A stretch of DNA of 64,000 nt from assembly GCA_012026795.1 (NCBI GenBank), contig VEPM01000011.1, positions 62,001 to 126,000 of the forward strand, given 5' to 3'. A program made the translations under genes and the position numbers. This document shows positions 38,701-46,811 of this stretch, in pieces (within the stretch, counting starts at the first letter, position 1; the number at the start of each line of letters is the position of its first letter). Below the pieces are notes generated by a model. The model worked only from the letters and a program-made list of their open reading frames with translations, had not been told where the DNA came from and searched no databases. This stretch comes from Candidatus Methanoperedens sp. Lineage in GTDB: Archaea; Halobacteriota; Methanosarcinia; Methanosarcinales; Methanoperedenaceae.

Positions 38701-39740
38701 AAACAATAATAGGAACTTATTTAATTGATGCGCCATTTTCGGCGCTGAATAATCGAGGAATAGATCAGAGAGCAGCGAACGAGAATGAAGTAGCAACAAA
38801 AGTAATTCAATCTCCAGAAGGGATGAGACCATACGTTTCAGCACAGGCGTTAAGATACTGGTGGAGAATGGTTTTAGAAAATAAATTTGGATGGAAATGC
38901 TCACCTGTGGAAAAAATTGGAAAAAATCAAGCTGTTACGAAAGGTGATCCATTGGAATACGATGATGACGATATTTTTGGGTATATGAGCGCCAGAAAAA
39001 TTGAAACTTTAGAGAAAGATAAAAAAGATAAGTTAAAGATGGAAAATGTGACTGTTACAAGAGTATCTCCATTAAAATGCTCGCCTTTAATTGGATTTCC
39101 AATAAGACCTACTTCAGATTTTGGTGTATTAGTGAGAAAACTTGAAACTGATCCAATACTTTTCACTCATCAATTTTATAGCAATATATTTAAAGGTATT
39201 TTTGCGCTGGATATTGATTCAGTCGGAAAATTTACAATAATTGATAAACCCGGTAGCAAAAACTTATCAAAAGACCTCGCAGAAAAGTATGAAAAAAATG
39301 GATTAAAAAAAGATGAAAAAACATATGTACTTACGTTAGAAAAAAAGAAGACGCGAATTTCTGATACCATTAAAGCTCTGAAGTTTTTGAATGGTGGTGC
39401 CATGCAGACATTGCATCACACTGATGTAACTCCTAAGTTAATTATGCTGGCGGTATTGAACAATGGCAATAATATATTCATGGATGTAATGCCTCACAAT
39501 AAATACGATAATGGATTGGTCAATATCGATGCATTATCTGAAATGTTGGAGGATTATAAGGATTCACTATTGAGCAAAGTCTATATCGGTAAATTATCAG
39601 GCTTTGGATCAGATAAAGATAAAGAATTGGATAGTTTCAAAGCGCCAGATGGAGTTAACGTTGTGATTACGACTCCAGTTAAAGCAATTGATCAATTCAT
39701 AGAGGAGATATTGACAAATACTAAAATTATTGGCGAATAA
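38697..39740 (+). CDS. cas7: Cascade backbone Cas7 (Cst2/DevR family)
   Basis: A 347-residue RAMP backbone protein. Typical Cas7 Cst2/DevR parts are the N-terminal TYLIDAPFSALNNRG, RPYVSAQALRYWWR and the later FLNGGAMQTLHHTDVTPKL. Several copies coat the crRNA in the interference complex. The start overlaps the cas8 stop (ATGA) and the stop lies 1 bp before the cas5 ATG. Confidence 0.85.
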   Translation: MKTIIGTYLIDAPFSALNNRGIDQRAANENEVATKVIQSPEGMRPYVSAQALRYWWRMVLENKFGWKCSPVEKIGKNQAVTKGDPLEYDDDDIFGYMSARKIETLEKDKKDKLKMENVTVTRVSPLKCSPLIGFPIRPTSDFGVLVRKLETDPILFTHQFYSNIFKGIFALDIDSVGKFTIIDKPGSKNLSKDLAEKYEKNGLKKDEKTYVLTLEKKKTRISDTIKALKFLNGGAMQTLHHTDVTPKLIMLAVLNNGNNIFMDVMPHNKYDNGLVNIDALSEMLEDYKDSLLSKVYIGKLSGFGSDKDKELDSFKAPDGVNVVITTPVKAIDQFIEEILTNTKIIGE

Positions 39741-39741
39741 T

Positions 39742-40395
39742 ATGGAAGTTCTTCGTGTTGAAATACGGGCGATTACAGCTTCATTTAGATACCCTATGTT
39801 TGTGGTATCTTATCAGCCTACATATAAAATTCCTCCAATATCTACGATATATGGTTTGCTCTCCGCTGCAAAGGGTGAAAAAGTCAGTGTTTATGATTTA
39901 TCCATTGGTTATGATTTTACATCTAAAGGAAGCGGTGTTGATCTGGAGCGGATTCTTGAGTTCGGTGGGGGGGATAAAAATAAACCCGTTTCATATCTTG
40001 GCAGCAATATAATACATAGGGAATTTTTATATGATTGCATATTGACATTATATATATCGGATTTAGGTTTTAAAAAATATTTAGAGAACCCGCACTTCAC
40101 TCTTTTACTTGGCAGACAATCAGATTTAGCTAAGATAACAAAGATAGAAGAAATGACTTTGATTCCAAAAGAAAATGTTGAAATATATAATACAATGATA
40201 CTTTTCGATGGGAAAGTGCCAGGACAAATCGTTGCTTTACCCTCTGATTATACAGATGAAGCTGAAAGAAAACCAATTGAAGTAAGAACTTATTGTATCG
40301 TAGAATCAAAACAACTGATTGAAAGAGCATACTATGATACTGAGCTAAATAAGGGCGTATATATGCATGAGTTCAACGATAAAAGCAAAAAGTAA
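39742..40395 (+). CDS. cas5: Cascade subunit Cas5
   Basis: A 217-residue RAMP protein with the Cas5 N-terminal pattern EIRAITASFRYPMFVVSYQPTY...PPISTIYGLLSAA (quoted in parts). Cas5 binds the 5' handle of the crRNA and caps the backbone. I prefer the ATG at 39742; a TTG at 39730 inside cas7 is also in frame. It overlaps the start of cas3 by 29 bp. Confidence 0.85.
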   Translation: MEVLRVEIRAITASFRYPMFVVSYQPTYKIPPISTIYGLLSAAKGEKVSVYDLSIGYDFTSKGSGVDLERILEFGGGDKNKPVSYLGSNIIHREFLYDCILTLYISDLGFKKYLENPHFTLLLGRQSDLAKITKIEEMTLIPKENVEIYNTMILFDGKVPGQIVALPSDYTDEAERKPIEVRTYCIVESKQLIERAYYDTELNKGVYMHEFNDKSKK

Positions 40396-42547
40396 TGGCG
40401 AATCACTTGAAGAACATACAAATAATTGTCTTAATATTTTCGCTCAGCTAAAGGATATTTATCCAGACTTACAAAAATTTACAAATTATCCTTCTTTTTA
40501 TAATGATACTTTTGATGCTTTGTTTTTTCATGATTTTGGTAAGGCTGCAGAAGGTTTTCAAAAATCATTATCTCCAAAAGGAGAAGAATGGAAGTATAGG
40601 CATGAAATTCTTTCAACACCACTTATTAATTGCCTGAACAAAGAAAATCTCGATTTTGTCAAGATATTAGTACTAACTCACCACAAAGATATTAATAAAT
40701 TAGTAGAATATATTGAAGATAGCGATTTTTTGGGTATTCGTTATGAAGAACGATTAGAGGAAATCAAACCTAATATAAATGCACTGAATGAAATAATAAC
40801 CAAATATCCAGAAATCTCTAAAAAAATATTAGGCACAATAGAATGCAAAGTCGATCTTATTGAGAATATATCGAAAGATAAGTCGATATGGGAGGAAATA
40901 ATACAAAAGAAAAGAATGGATTTTTCATCAAAGATGGGGATATTTGGAAAAGGGATGATAAATTCTTGTGATTATTTAGCTTCCAGTGGGATAAAAACGA
41001 TTCTTAAACCATTACCAAGCTTGAGTAATGTATATAATTTTAAGTCCGTTACGAGTGTTCAGGAAAAGTGTTTATCAACTAAAGGTAATGCGATTATTAT
41101 TTCACCAACCGGTTCTGGAAAAACTGAAGCATCCCTATTTTGGGCTACAAATAATCTCGATAAAACACTAGGAAATAGAATATTTTATGTTTTACCCTAC
41201 ACTGCGAGTATAAATGCAATGTATAGGCGATTGTTGATTAAATTAAGCCCATATTATTCAGATGATAGTTGTGTATCATTATTACATGGAAAAGCGTCTT
41301 ATTTTTTATATAAGATGTTCTATGATGGTGATTTTAGAGGAATACATAATTTATCTAAGAAAATTTATAGTCCATATAAAGTAATGACACCTTTTCAAAT
41401 TTTAAAACATTTCTTTTCATTGAAAGGATATGAGATGGGATTATTAGAAATGTACCGCGGGAGATTTATTTTTGACGAGATACATTCTTATGATGCCAAA
41501 ACAGCGGGATTGATATTATCTATGTGTGAGTATTTGATAGAGGAGAATGATGCCAAAATATTGATAATGTCTGCAACGATGCCATCATTTCTGAAAAATA
41601 TGTTTTTAGATAATCTTCATATTGGGAATGAAATGTTTATGGATAAAAAAGAATTGAGCAAATACCTTCGCCATAAATGCAAGATAATCGATGGAGATAT
41701 CCTTGCAAATATTGATCTAATAATAAAAAGATTGCAGAATAAAGAAAAAGTTTTGGTTGTATGTAATACCGTAAATAGAGCCCAGAATGTTTATAATAAA
41801 TTGAAAAATGTAGTTACCGAATCTGCTTTGTTGCATGGTAGATTTATCTTGAAAGACAGGGAAACAATTGAAAAAAATCTTGAAAATCTGAATTTATTAG
41901 TGGGTACACAAGTCATTGAAGTTTCGCTTGATATTGATTATGATGTATGTTTCTCTGAACCGGCTCCAATTGATGCTTTAATACAGCGATTTGGAAGAAT
42001 TAATAGACGAAAAAATAGCGATGGATTACCACTCAAAGGCATTTGCGATGTATTTGTTTTTTCAAAAGGTTCTGAAAATGATCGATATATCTATGATAAA
42101 ATGATTGTAAATAAAACTTTAAAAGTTCTCAGTGAAATTGACTTATTGTTTGAAGATAAATTATATCAAGCAGTCGATGAAATATATATTAATGGTTTTG
42201 GCAATAAACAAAAAGAATTTGAAGATACGAAAACTTCATTTAGAAAAATGATAGATAGTATAGTACCTTTCAATAATTCAAACACAAGAGAATCAGACTT
42301 TTATAATTTATTTAATTCCATAGAAGCAGTTCCTGAAAAATATCGGCAGGAATATCTTGACCGTATCCGAAATAAAAAGTTATTCGATGCCATGCAATAT
42401 TGTCTGCAATTAACGAATGGTCAATTTCAAAAACTACTCAAAGAAGGACGGGTTGATTTCGACAAAAAGACTTTTATAACTGCAAAATATGATCCAGAAT
42501 TGGGATTATTGATAAATGAACATGAAGAAAATCAAAATATAATATAA
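40367..42547 (+). CDS. cas3: CRISPR helicase-nuclease Cas3
   Basis: A 726-residue protein with both Cas3 parts. HD nuclease: H17, FFHDFGKA at 53-60, and HH at 105-106. Superfamily 2 helicase: Walker A SPTGSGKTEA at 246-255, DEIH at 370-373, SAT at 402-404 and motif VI QRFGRINRR at 539-547. It unwinds and degrades target DNA recruited by Cascade. All motifs look intact, so the enzyme should be active. It is the last gene before the toxin-antitoxin insertion. Confidence 0.93.
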   Translation: MSSTIKAKSNGESLEEHTNNCLNIFAQLKDIYPDLQKFTNYPSFYNDTFDALFFHDFGKAAEGFQKSLSPKGEEWKYRHEILSTPLINCLNKENLDFVKILVLTHHKDINKLVEYIEDSDFLGIRYEERLEEIKPNINALNEIITKYPEISKKILGTIECKVDLIENISKDKSIWEEIIQKKRMDFSSKMGIFGKGMINSCDYLASSGIKTILKPLPSLSNVYNFKSVTSVQEKCLSTKGNAIIISPTGSGKTEASLFWATNNLDKTLGNRIFYVLPYTASINAMYRRLLIKLSPYYSDDSCVSLLHGKASYFLYKMFYDGDFRGIHNLSKKIYSPYKVMTPFQILKHFFSLKGYEMGLLEMYRGRFIFDEIHSYDAKTAGLILSMCEYLIEENDAKILIMSATMPSFLKNMFLDNLHIGNEMFMDKKELSKYLRHKCKIIDGDILANIDLIIKRLQNKEKVLVVCNTVNRAQNVYNKLKNVVTESALLHGRFILKDRETIEKNLENLNLLVGTQVIEVSLDIDYDVCFSEPAPIDALIQRFGRINRRKNSDGLPLKGICDVFVFSKGSENDRYIYDKMIVNKTLKVLSEIDLLFEDKLYQAVDEIYINGFGNKQKEFEDTKTSFRKMIDSIVPFNNSNTRESDFYNLFNSIEAVPEKYRQEYLDRIRNKKLFDAMQYCLQLTNGQFQKLLKEGRVDFDKKTFITAKYDPELGLLINEHEENQNII

Positions 42548-42646
42548 AGTTGAAAAAAAACTCATCTTCTTATTAAGGAAATGCACTCCTCCGCCACATC
42601 CATCTTCCCTTATCCCCGCGCCTCCTCCTCTTCGCGGACTCCTGTG

Positions 42647-42786
42647 CTTTTTGCGGTGACGCCCCCCTGATTCTTGCGGATAAAAACAGCTCTGTATCAT
42701 ATTATGCAATGCAACCAATGATTTTCATATTAAACCCCGCCATCGGCGGCGCCTCACCGGGGTCTGGGGTCGCAACCCCGGCGCCG
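42647..42786. repeat. Structured intergenic element, copy A
   Basis: The GC-rich core (42735-42786) starts with CCCCGCCATCGGCGGCGCC and ends with CAACCCCGGCGCCG; it can fold through ACCCC/GGGGT and GGCGCC pairings. About 88 bp to its left (from 42647) are also shared with copy B. It lies between cas3 and the VapBC pair. The gap 42548-42646 shows nothing else recognisable. Confidence 0.8.
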
Positions 42787-42952
42787 TTAAGATAATGTTC
42801 ACTAGAATATATTTTGCGTATTTAAAATCATTCATGCCAATATGTAAGAATCCTTTCTCTCTTTTTTTCGGGATAGTTATCAATCTGTCACCAACGAGCT
42901 TTAAATCTTTATGCTTAATGAAAGCTGCAACATCCAGTTCGCTTATCGCCAT
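42725..42952 (-). CDS. Possible small gene running into repeat copy A
   Basis: A frame of 75 residues from the ATG at 42952 (MAISELDVAAFIKHKDLKL, then IPKKREKGFLHIG) looks protein-like up to about residue 52 and then reads through the structured element. A TATA-like TTATATATAA (42980-42989) lies upstream on the minus strand. It may be a small antitoxin-like gene truncated or extended by the element. Weak support. Confidence 0.3.
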   Translation of the reverse strand: MAISELDVAAFIKHKDLKLVGDRLITIPKKREKGFLHIGMNDFKYAKYILVNIILTAPGLRPQTPVRRRRWRGLI

Positions 42953-43096
42953 TTTCTCACTAATACTCATTATAAATGGCATTATATATAATTTTTCATT
43001 TACCCAAGGGCCCCCAGAACGCAATCCTCAGCCGCTTCTTCTTTGCGAACTTATTGCCCATGCTCCTCCGGTCCTCCCTTACTGCTCTTCAATAAT

Positions 43097-43107
43097 GCTT
43101 ATATAAG
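43097..43107 (+). promoter_or_regulatory. TATA box of the VapBC pair
   Basis: GCTTATATAAG, a palindromic TATA box, lies 20 bp before the ATG at 43128, consistent with a leaderless or nearly leaderless mRNA. Confidence 0.5.
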
Positions 43108-43127
43108 ACAATATCAAAATATAACAT

Positions 43128-43358
43128 ATGGCTGAATTAAAAGTAAATATACCTGAAGAACTCTGGCGAAAAATGGCAAGCTTTGAATTAGACTGGAATG
43201 TAGTCACTAGGGATTTACTTAAAAAGAAAGTCAATGAATTGAGTGAATTGAAATCCATTGTTTCCAAAAGCAAGATGAACGAAGAGGATGCGTTGGAACT
43301 CGGAAGAAAGGTCAATAGGTCACTTGCAAAAAGATTTAAAGATTCAGCGATAGAATAA
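43128..43358 (+). CDS. VapB-like antitoxin
   Basis: A 76-residue protein beginning MAELKVNIPEELWRKM, the form of archaeal VapB antitoxins with a ribbon-helix-helix-like N-terminus, followed by a charged helical C-terminus (NEEDALELGRKVNRSLAKRF) that would bind the toxin. It ends immediately before the PIN-domain toxin gene. Confidence 0.8.
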   Translation: MAELKVNIPEELWRKMASFELDWNVVTRDLLKKKVNELSELKSIVSKSKMNEEDALELGRKVNRSLAKRFKDSAIE

Positions 43359-43781
43359 ATGCTTCTTGTTGTTGATGCAAATGTTGTTTTTTCCGTTCTT
43401 ATCAAAGGTGGGAAAACATTTGATATTTTTATTTTGAATAGAGCAAATAAAAGATTTGAATTCGTGGCTCCTGAATTTCTTATGGTGGAAGTTGAAAAAC
43501 ACTCCAGAGAGATACTTAAGAAAACTGGACTTTCAAGTGAAGAGCTTGGGAAAGTACTTAATTTTCTTGGAAAAGAAATTGATTTTGTTTCATTTGAGGA
43601 GTTTGCAGAATTTTTCAGCGACGCAGAAAAAATATCCCCTGACCCTAATGATGTTCAGTATTTTGCACTTGCTCTGAAATTAAACGGAGTTATTTGGTCT
43701 AACGATAAACTATTGAAAAAGCAGTTTGCAATTAAAGTACTATCAACAGGTGAAGTGATAAAATTGATGCAATTTGAATAG
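43359..43781 (+). CDS. VapC-like PIN-domain toxin
   Basis: A 140-residue PIN nuclease with the acidic residues in place: D6 in VVDANVV, E42 or E44 in MVEVEKH, DPNDVQYFALAL near residue 97 and WSNDKLL near 114. Such toxins cut tRNA or rRNA. It starts at the base after the antitoxin stop. The pair sits between element copies A and B. Confidence 0.85.
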   Translation: MLLVVDANVVFSVLIKGGKTFDIFILNRANKRFEFVAPEFLMVEVEKHSREILKKTGLSSEELGKVLNFLGKEIDFVSFEEFAEFFSDAEKISPDPNDVQYFALALKLNGVIWSNDKLLKKQFAIKVLSTGEVIKLMQFE

Positions 43782-44074
43782 TTCCAGCCAGATGCTCCAC
43801 ACCCTCGCTTTTCCCGCTGCGCAGCCTTTAGAGATTCTGCACTTCCAACATTCTCCCTGCCGGCGCCGCAGTAAACAGAAGCGAACAAGCGCGAGATATT
43901 ACCCATGTATCCGATCCACGTTCATCGGCCTGCGGTTTCTTATTTCGCCAAGCACCAGAAGTTTATCACATAGTAAATATATTGATTATGGAGAAAGCCC
44001 CTCCCTTCCGATCAAACTTTCCCCGCCCCCTATTTTTCATCAATTTCCGCGCCGCCATCTCTTGGCAAACCCTT

Positions 44075-44209
44075 CGCGCTTTGCGGTGATGCCCCCTGAT
44101 TCTTGCGGATAAAAACAGCCCTGTATTATATTATACAATGCAACCGCTGATTTCATATTAAACCCCGCCATCGGCGCACCGGGGTCTGGTGTCGCAACCC
44201 CGGCGCCGT
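44075..44209. repeat. Structured intergenic element, copy B
   Basis: The core (44161-44209) repeats copy A but lacks a few bases (CGGCGCACCGG in place of CGGCGGCGCCTCACCGG). The left flank (44075-44160) closely matches copy A, including CCCCTGATTCTTGCGGATAA. It lies between vapC and the TumE pair. The remaining gap 43782-44074 contains degenerate pieces of the flanking repeat (near 43950-43990) and no gene. Confidence 0.8.
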
Positions 44210-44285
44210 ATAATGTTGGCCAAAAGTTGTTTATAGTAAGTTCATTTGCGGTTTTGGTTTTCGCGTAGCTCCGGAAATTAATTTA

Positions 44286-44303
44286 AGATTATTTATATAA
44301 TCT
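44286..44303. promoter_or_regulatory. Palindrome AGATTAT-TTAT-ATAATCT
   Basis: A perfect 7-4-7 inverted repeat located between copy B and the end of the TumE gene. Its half-site is the same 7-mer (AGATTAT/ATAATCT) that makes up the palindrome before the cas operon, in opposite order. It could be an operator, a promoter or a terminator. Confidence 0.35.
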
Positions 44304-44349
44304 ACCAAGGAGTGATGCCCTGCGCCCGATCTCTTCCGGGAATGAACAG

Positions 44350-44700
44350 CTATTTTTCCAGTTTACTTCGCACGAATGCCAGTACGCACATCACATTTTC
44401 CTCTATTGTATTGTCGATCTCAGTAATCGAATCCTCAACTACATTCTCTTCCTTTCCGATATGCATGTGTCTTGGAAAAGTCGAAAGCTTGCGATGGTGG
44501 GGCGCAGTATCAATCCTTATCATTTCATCTTCACGCTGCCAGTGGAATGAGTATTTGGAATCAACAGGGTATCTTATGTCCATATATGAGCCATCGACAA
44601 AAACAAGTCTCACCTTATCACTATAAATTATTGGTGCCTCGCTTAAAATATTCAAAAAATGCTCTTGCGCGCATTGAGCAACAATAAAAAGCCTGTGCAT
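44350..44700 (-). CDS. TumE-like toxin
   Basis: A 116-residue protein with the TumE (DUF6516) pattern: VRLVFVDGSYMDIRYPVDSKYSFHWQREDEMIRIDTAPHH (partly quoted: DSKYSFHWQRED, RIDTAPHHRKL) and FPRHMHIGKEENVVE. Members are toxins of two-gene toxin-antitoxin systems; the mechanism is not well defined. Its start overlaps the last base of the upstream antitoxin-like gene. A fragment of a second copy lies near cas4. Confidence 0.75.
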   Translation of the reverse strand: MHRLFIVAQCAQEHFLNILSEAPIIYSDKVRLVFVDGSYMDIRYPVDSKYSFHWQREDEMIRIDTAPHHRKLSTFPRHMHIGKEENVVEDSITEIDNTIEENVMCVLAFVRSKLEK

Positions 44701-44987
44701 TATATTCTCTTTACGAGATTATCCAGCAGCTTCTTGAGGTCTTTTATATTATGTTCATAAGAAAGCGCTGAAAGGTAATCTTCATATGCCGGATGCTCCT
44801 CAATCTTACCTTGCTCAATCATTTTTTCAATAGTTTCTGGATTTTTTGCATTATATTTCTGTAATATACTTTTTAACAATTCCTTTTCCTCTGAGATTTT
44901 AGATAAAATAAGAAATGTTTCCGTCTCTACACCTCTTACATGCGGGCTTATTATTGTCGGTTGAGCTGCTTCAGATGCACTATTCAT
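44700..44987 (-). CDS. Putative antitoxin of the TumE-like toxin
   Basis: A 95-residue helical protein (TETFLILSKISEEKELLKSIL, later LSALSYEHNIKDLKKLLDNL). It precedes the TumE-like gene with a one-base overlap, so it is the likely antitoxin. I do not see an obvious HTH motif, unlike the Xre-type TumA of bacteria. A TATA box lies at 45024-45033. Confidence 0.65.
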   Translation of the reverse strand: MNSASEAAQPTIISPHVRGVETETFLILSKISEEKELLKSILQKYNAKNPETIEKMIEQGKIEEHPAYEDYLSALSYEHNIKDLKKLLDNLVKRI

Positions 44988-45023
44988 AAAATCTGCCTAT
45001 AAACTAACAATTAATAAGTTTCA

Positions 45024-45033
45024 GTATATAAAA
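45024..45033 (-). promoter_or_regulatory. TATA box of the TumE pair
   Basis: On the minus strand this reads TTTTATATAC, about 37-46 bp before the ATG at 44987. Confidence 0.5.
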
Positions 45034-45268
45034 AGATGTCGGGAAATTATCTGTGCTGCCCCTCAAAATCCTTTCCTGACATGAAAGCACTTTTTTACTA
45101 TGATCTATAGTCTCTATTTTCCGATTTTCACCCCCAAATGGTCTCTTTGCGGACTCTGCCCCCGCATCTTCCGGACGACCCCGCAATAAAAAGAGACGGG
45201 CGTATTATTTTATTCTACAATGCAAGTATGGATTGTTGTAATTCCATGCAAGAGATGATTTCATGCCA

Positions 45269-45452
45269 AACCCCGCCATCGGCGGCGCCTCACCGGGGTT
45301 CTGGGGTCGTAACCCCGGCGCCGTTGATAATATTCTCTGGAATTTCACATTTGGGGGATTTCCTTCTTCCTCCGCAAAGCGCTGGAAATTTATCATAAAG
45401 TAATTATATTTTTAATAACACAGATATAGCGCCGCTATCGGAACTCCCCACA
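45269..45452. repeat. Structured intergenic element, copy C with right flank
   Basis: The core (45269-45323) has the full form with TTGATAATATTCTC to its right. The right flank to 45452 (GCGCTGGAAATTTATC... AATAACACAGATATAGC) is shared with copy D. It separates the TumE pair from the UPF0175 gene. The rest of the gap (45034-45268) contains GC-rich degenerate repeat sequence and no gene. Confidence 0.8.
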
Positions 45453-45476
45453 TTCCCATAACCTTCCAGCATCATG

Positions 45477-45758
45477 CTATATTCCCATTCTTTTCGCAGT
45501 TTCAATATCTTCATTGAGTTCCGAAATCCCATAGTTCAAAGGGATATTCGAATCTTTCATGATCCCCAGCATCTCGGTTCGACTCACTCCAAGCAAAGCC
45601 GCCATTTTGGCAAGAGATATCTTCCCTTCCCTGTAAAGTTCCAGCAGGAAATTCTTCTTCACAAAATATTCAATACGAGTTTTATCGATACCAAGTGAAT
45701 ATAAAATATCAACAGGTAATTGTATCTCTGTTTTGATGGTTTTTGCAGCTACTGTCAT
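45477..45758 (-). CDS. UPF0175 family protein
   Basis: A 93-residue protein starting MTVAAKTIKTEIQLPVDIL, with the family's LELYREGKISLAKMAALLGVSRTEML helix-turn-helix-like segment (about residues 45-70). UPF0175 proteins are small antitoxin-like proteins often next to PIN-domain genes; no toxin partner is visible here. I chose the ATG at 45758 because TTATAATAAAAG lies about 25 bp upstream, fitting a leaderless transcript; ATG 45797 is an alternative. The frame reaches 45983 only by reading through repeat copy D. Confidence 0.75.
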   Translation of the reverse strand: MTVAAKTIKTEIQLPVDILYSLGIDKTRIEYFVKKNFLLELYREGKISLAKMAALLGVSRTEMLGIMKDSNIPLNYGISELNEDIETAKRMGI

Positions 45759-45896
45759 AATAACTAATTTTAGTTCTTTTATTATAAGCGTTTGCATAAC
45801 TGCTTCCAAATCCACAAAAATACGATCCTGCCCCCACCGCATCCATTTTTCTTCCGCGAATATGTTCCTGCCATAAGCAACCGGTTGATATCTTAT

Positions 45897-46080
45897 AAAC
45901 CCCGCCATCGGCGGCGCCTCACCGGGGTTCTGGGGTGGCAACCCCGGCGCCGTTGATAATATTCTCAGGAATATATTTCGCATTTGGGTTGCCTATGCCT
46001 CCGCGAAGCGCCAGAAATTTATTGCACAATAATTATACTTTCCGATAACACAGAAATAGCACCGCTTTTCAGCACGCGCC
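45897..46080. repeat. Structured intergenic element, copy D with right flank
   Basis: The core (45897-45952) matches copy C except for GGTGGCAACC in place of GGTCGTAACC. The right flank (GCGCCAGAAATTTATT... AATAACACAGAAATAGC) matches copy C's. It lies between the UPF0175 gene and the TumE remnant. The stretch 45798-45896 shows no other feature. Confidence 0.8.
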
Positions 46081-46109
46081 ACTGACCTGCCCATATTCCT
46101 TCCAAGTCA

Positions 46110-46190
46110 AAAGCTGGCGGTGATGAGGCGCAGTATTAATCCGTATCCTATCATTACGTTGCAAGTGGAATGAGTATTTGGAATCGCTTA
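46110..46190 (-). pseudogene. Remnant of a second TumE-like toxin gene
   Basis: On the minus strand the frame contains SDSKYSFHLQRNDRIRINTAPHHRQLLT, matching residues in the middle of the intact TumE-like protein (DSKYSFHWQREDEMIRIDTAPHHRKLST). The DNA is also clearly similar over about 75 bp. There is no start, no upstream or downstream part, so this is a fragment. It lies 54 bp before cas4, at the edge of the toxin-antitoxin insertion. Confidence 0.75.
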
Positions 46191-46244
46191 AACAGCATAA
46201 CATTATAAATATTTGTAAAAATAATATGAATATACCGGAGCAGG

Positions 46245-46811
46245 ATGGCAATATCAAATCCAACGTTGAAAAAAGAAGAAAAAGCGCAACCTGACGACAT
46301 AATAGCCGGAGCCATGCGCATCACTGGCGTTAAAGTAACATACTATTTCATATGTCATACAAAACTCTGGTTATTCTCGCACAACATCACACTTGAGAAG
46401 GATCATGACAATGTGAATATCGGGAAACAGCTGCATGAAGACCGCTATAAGCGCGACTCAAAAGAGATCACCATTGACCAGACGATAAGCATCGATTTCA
46501 TCAGGAAGGGAGATACCATTGTTCTCCATGAAATAAAGAAGACAAAAAGCATGGAAGAGGCGCACCGCTGGCAGATGCTGTATTACCTGTATTATCTCAA
46601 ATCAAAAGGCATACAGGCCACCGGGGAGATAAATTACCCCCTCGTTAGCAAGAAAGAAGAGATAACTCTTCTTGGAAAGGATGAATCCGATATGGAAAAT
46701 GTGATAAATGATATCAGGAAGATCGCGATGGGAAGAATGCCCGTGCCTGAGAAGACCAGGATATGCCCGAAATGCGCTTATTATGAATTTTGTTTCGGAG
46801 ATGAAGTATGA
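46245..46811 (+). CDS. cas4: CRISPR adaptation nuclease Cas4
   Basis: A 188-residue RecB-like nuclease. One cysteine lies in the N-terminal part ([12 protein letters not shown]) and three in [11 protein letters not shown] at the C-terminus, giving the [4Fe-4S] site. The active-site HEIKKTKSM lysine motif is at about residue 100. Cas4 trims prespacers and helps select PAMs. It overlaps cas1 by 4 bp. Confidence 0.92.
   Translation: MAISNPTLKKEEKAQPDDIIAGAMRITGVKVTYYFICHTKLWLFSHNITLEKDHDNVNIGKQLHEDRYKRDSKEITIDQTISIDFIRKGDTIVLHEIKKTKSMEEAHRWQMLYYLYYLKSKGIQATGEINYPLVSKKEEITLLGKDESDMENVINDIRKIAMGRMPVPEKTRICPKCAYYEFCFGDEV

Noticed and set aside
43774-44112. Plus-strand frame of 112 codons after vapC
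   Set aside because: It covers GC-rich degenerate repeat sequence, with low-complexity composition and no promoter.
45205-45398. Short frames on both strands over element copy C
   Set aside because: The translation is that of the repeat itself and recurs wherever the element occurs.
42548-46244. Integron proper
   Set aside because: No integrase gene in the window, and the long attC consensus ends are not matched; only the cassette-like layout is comparable.
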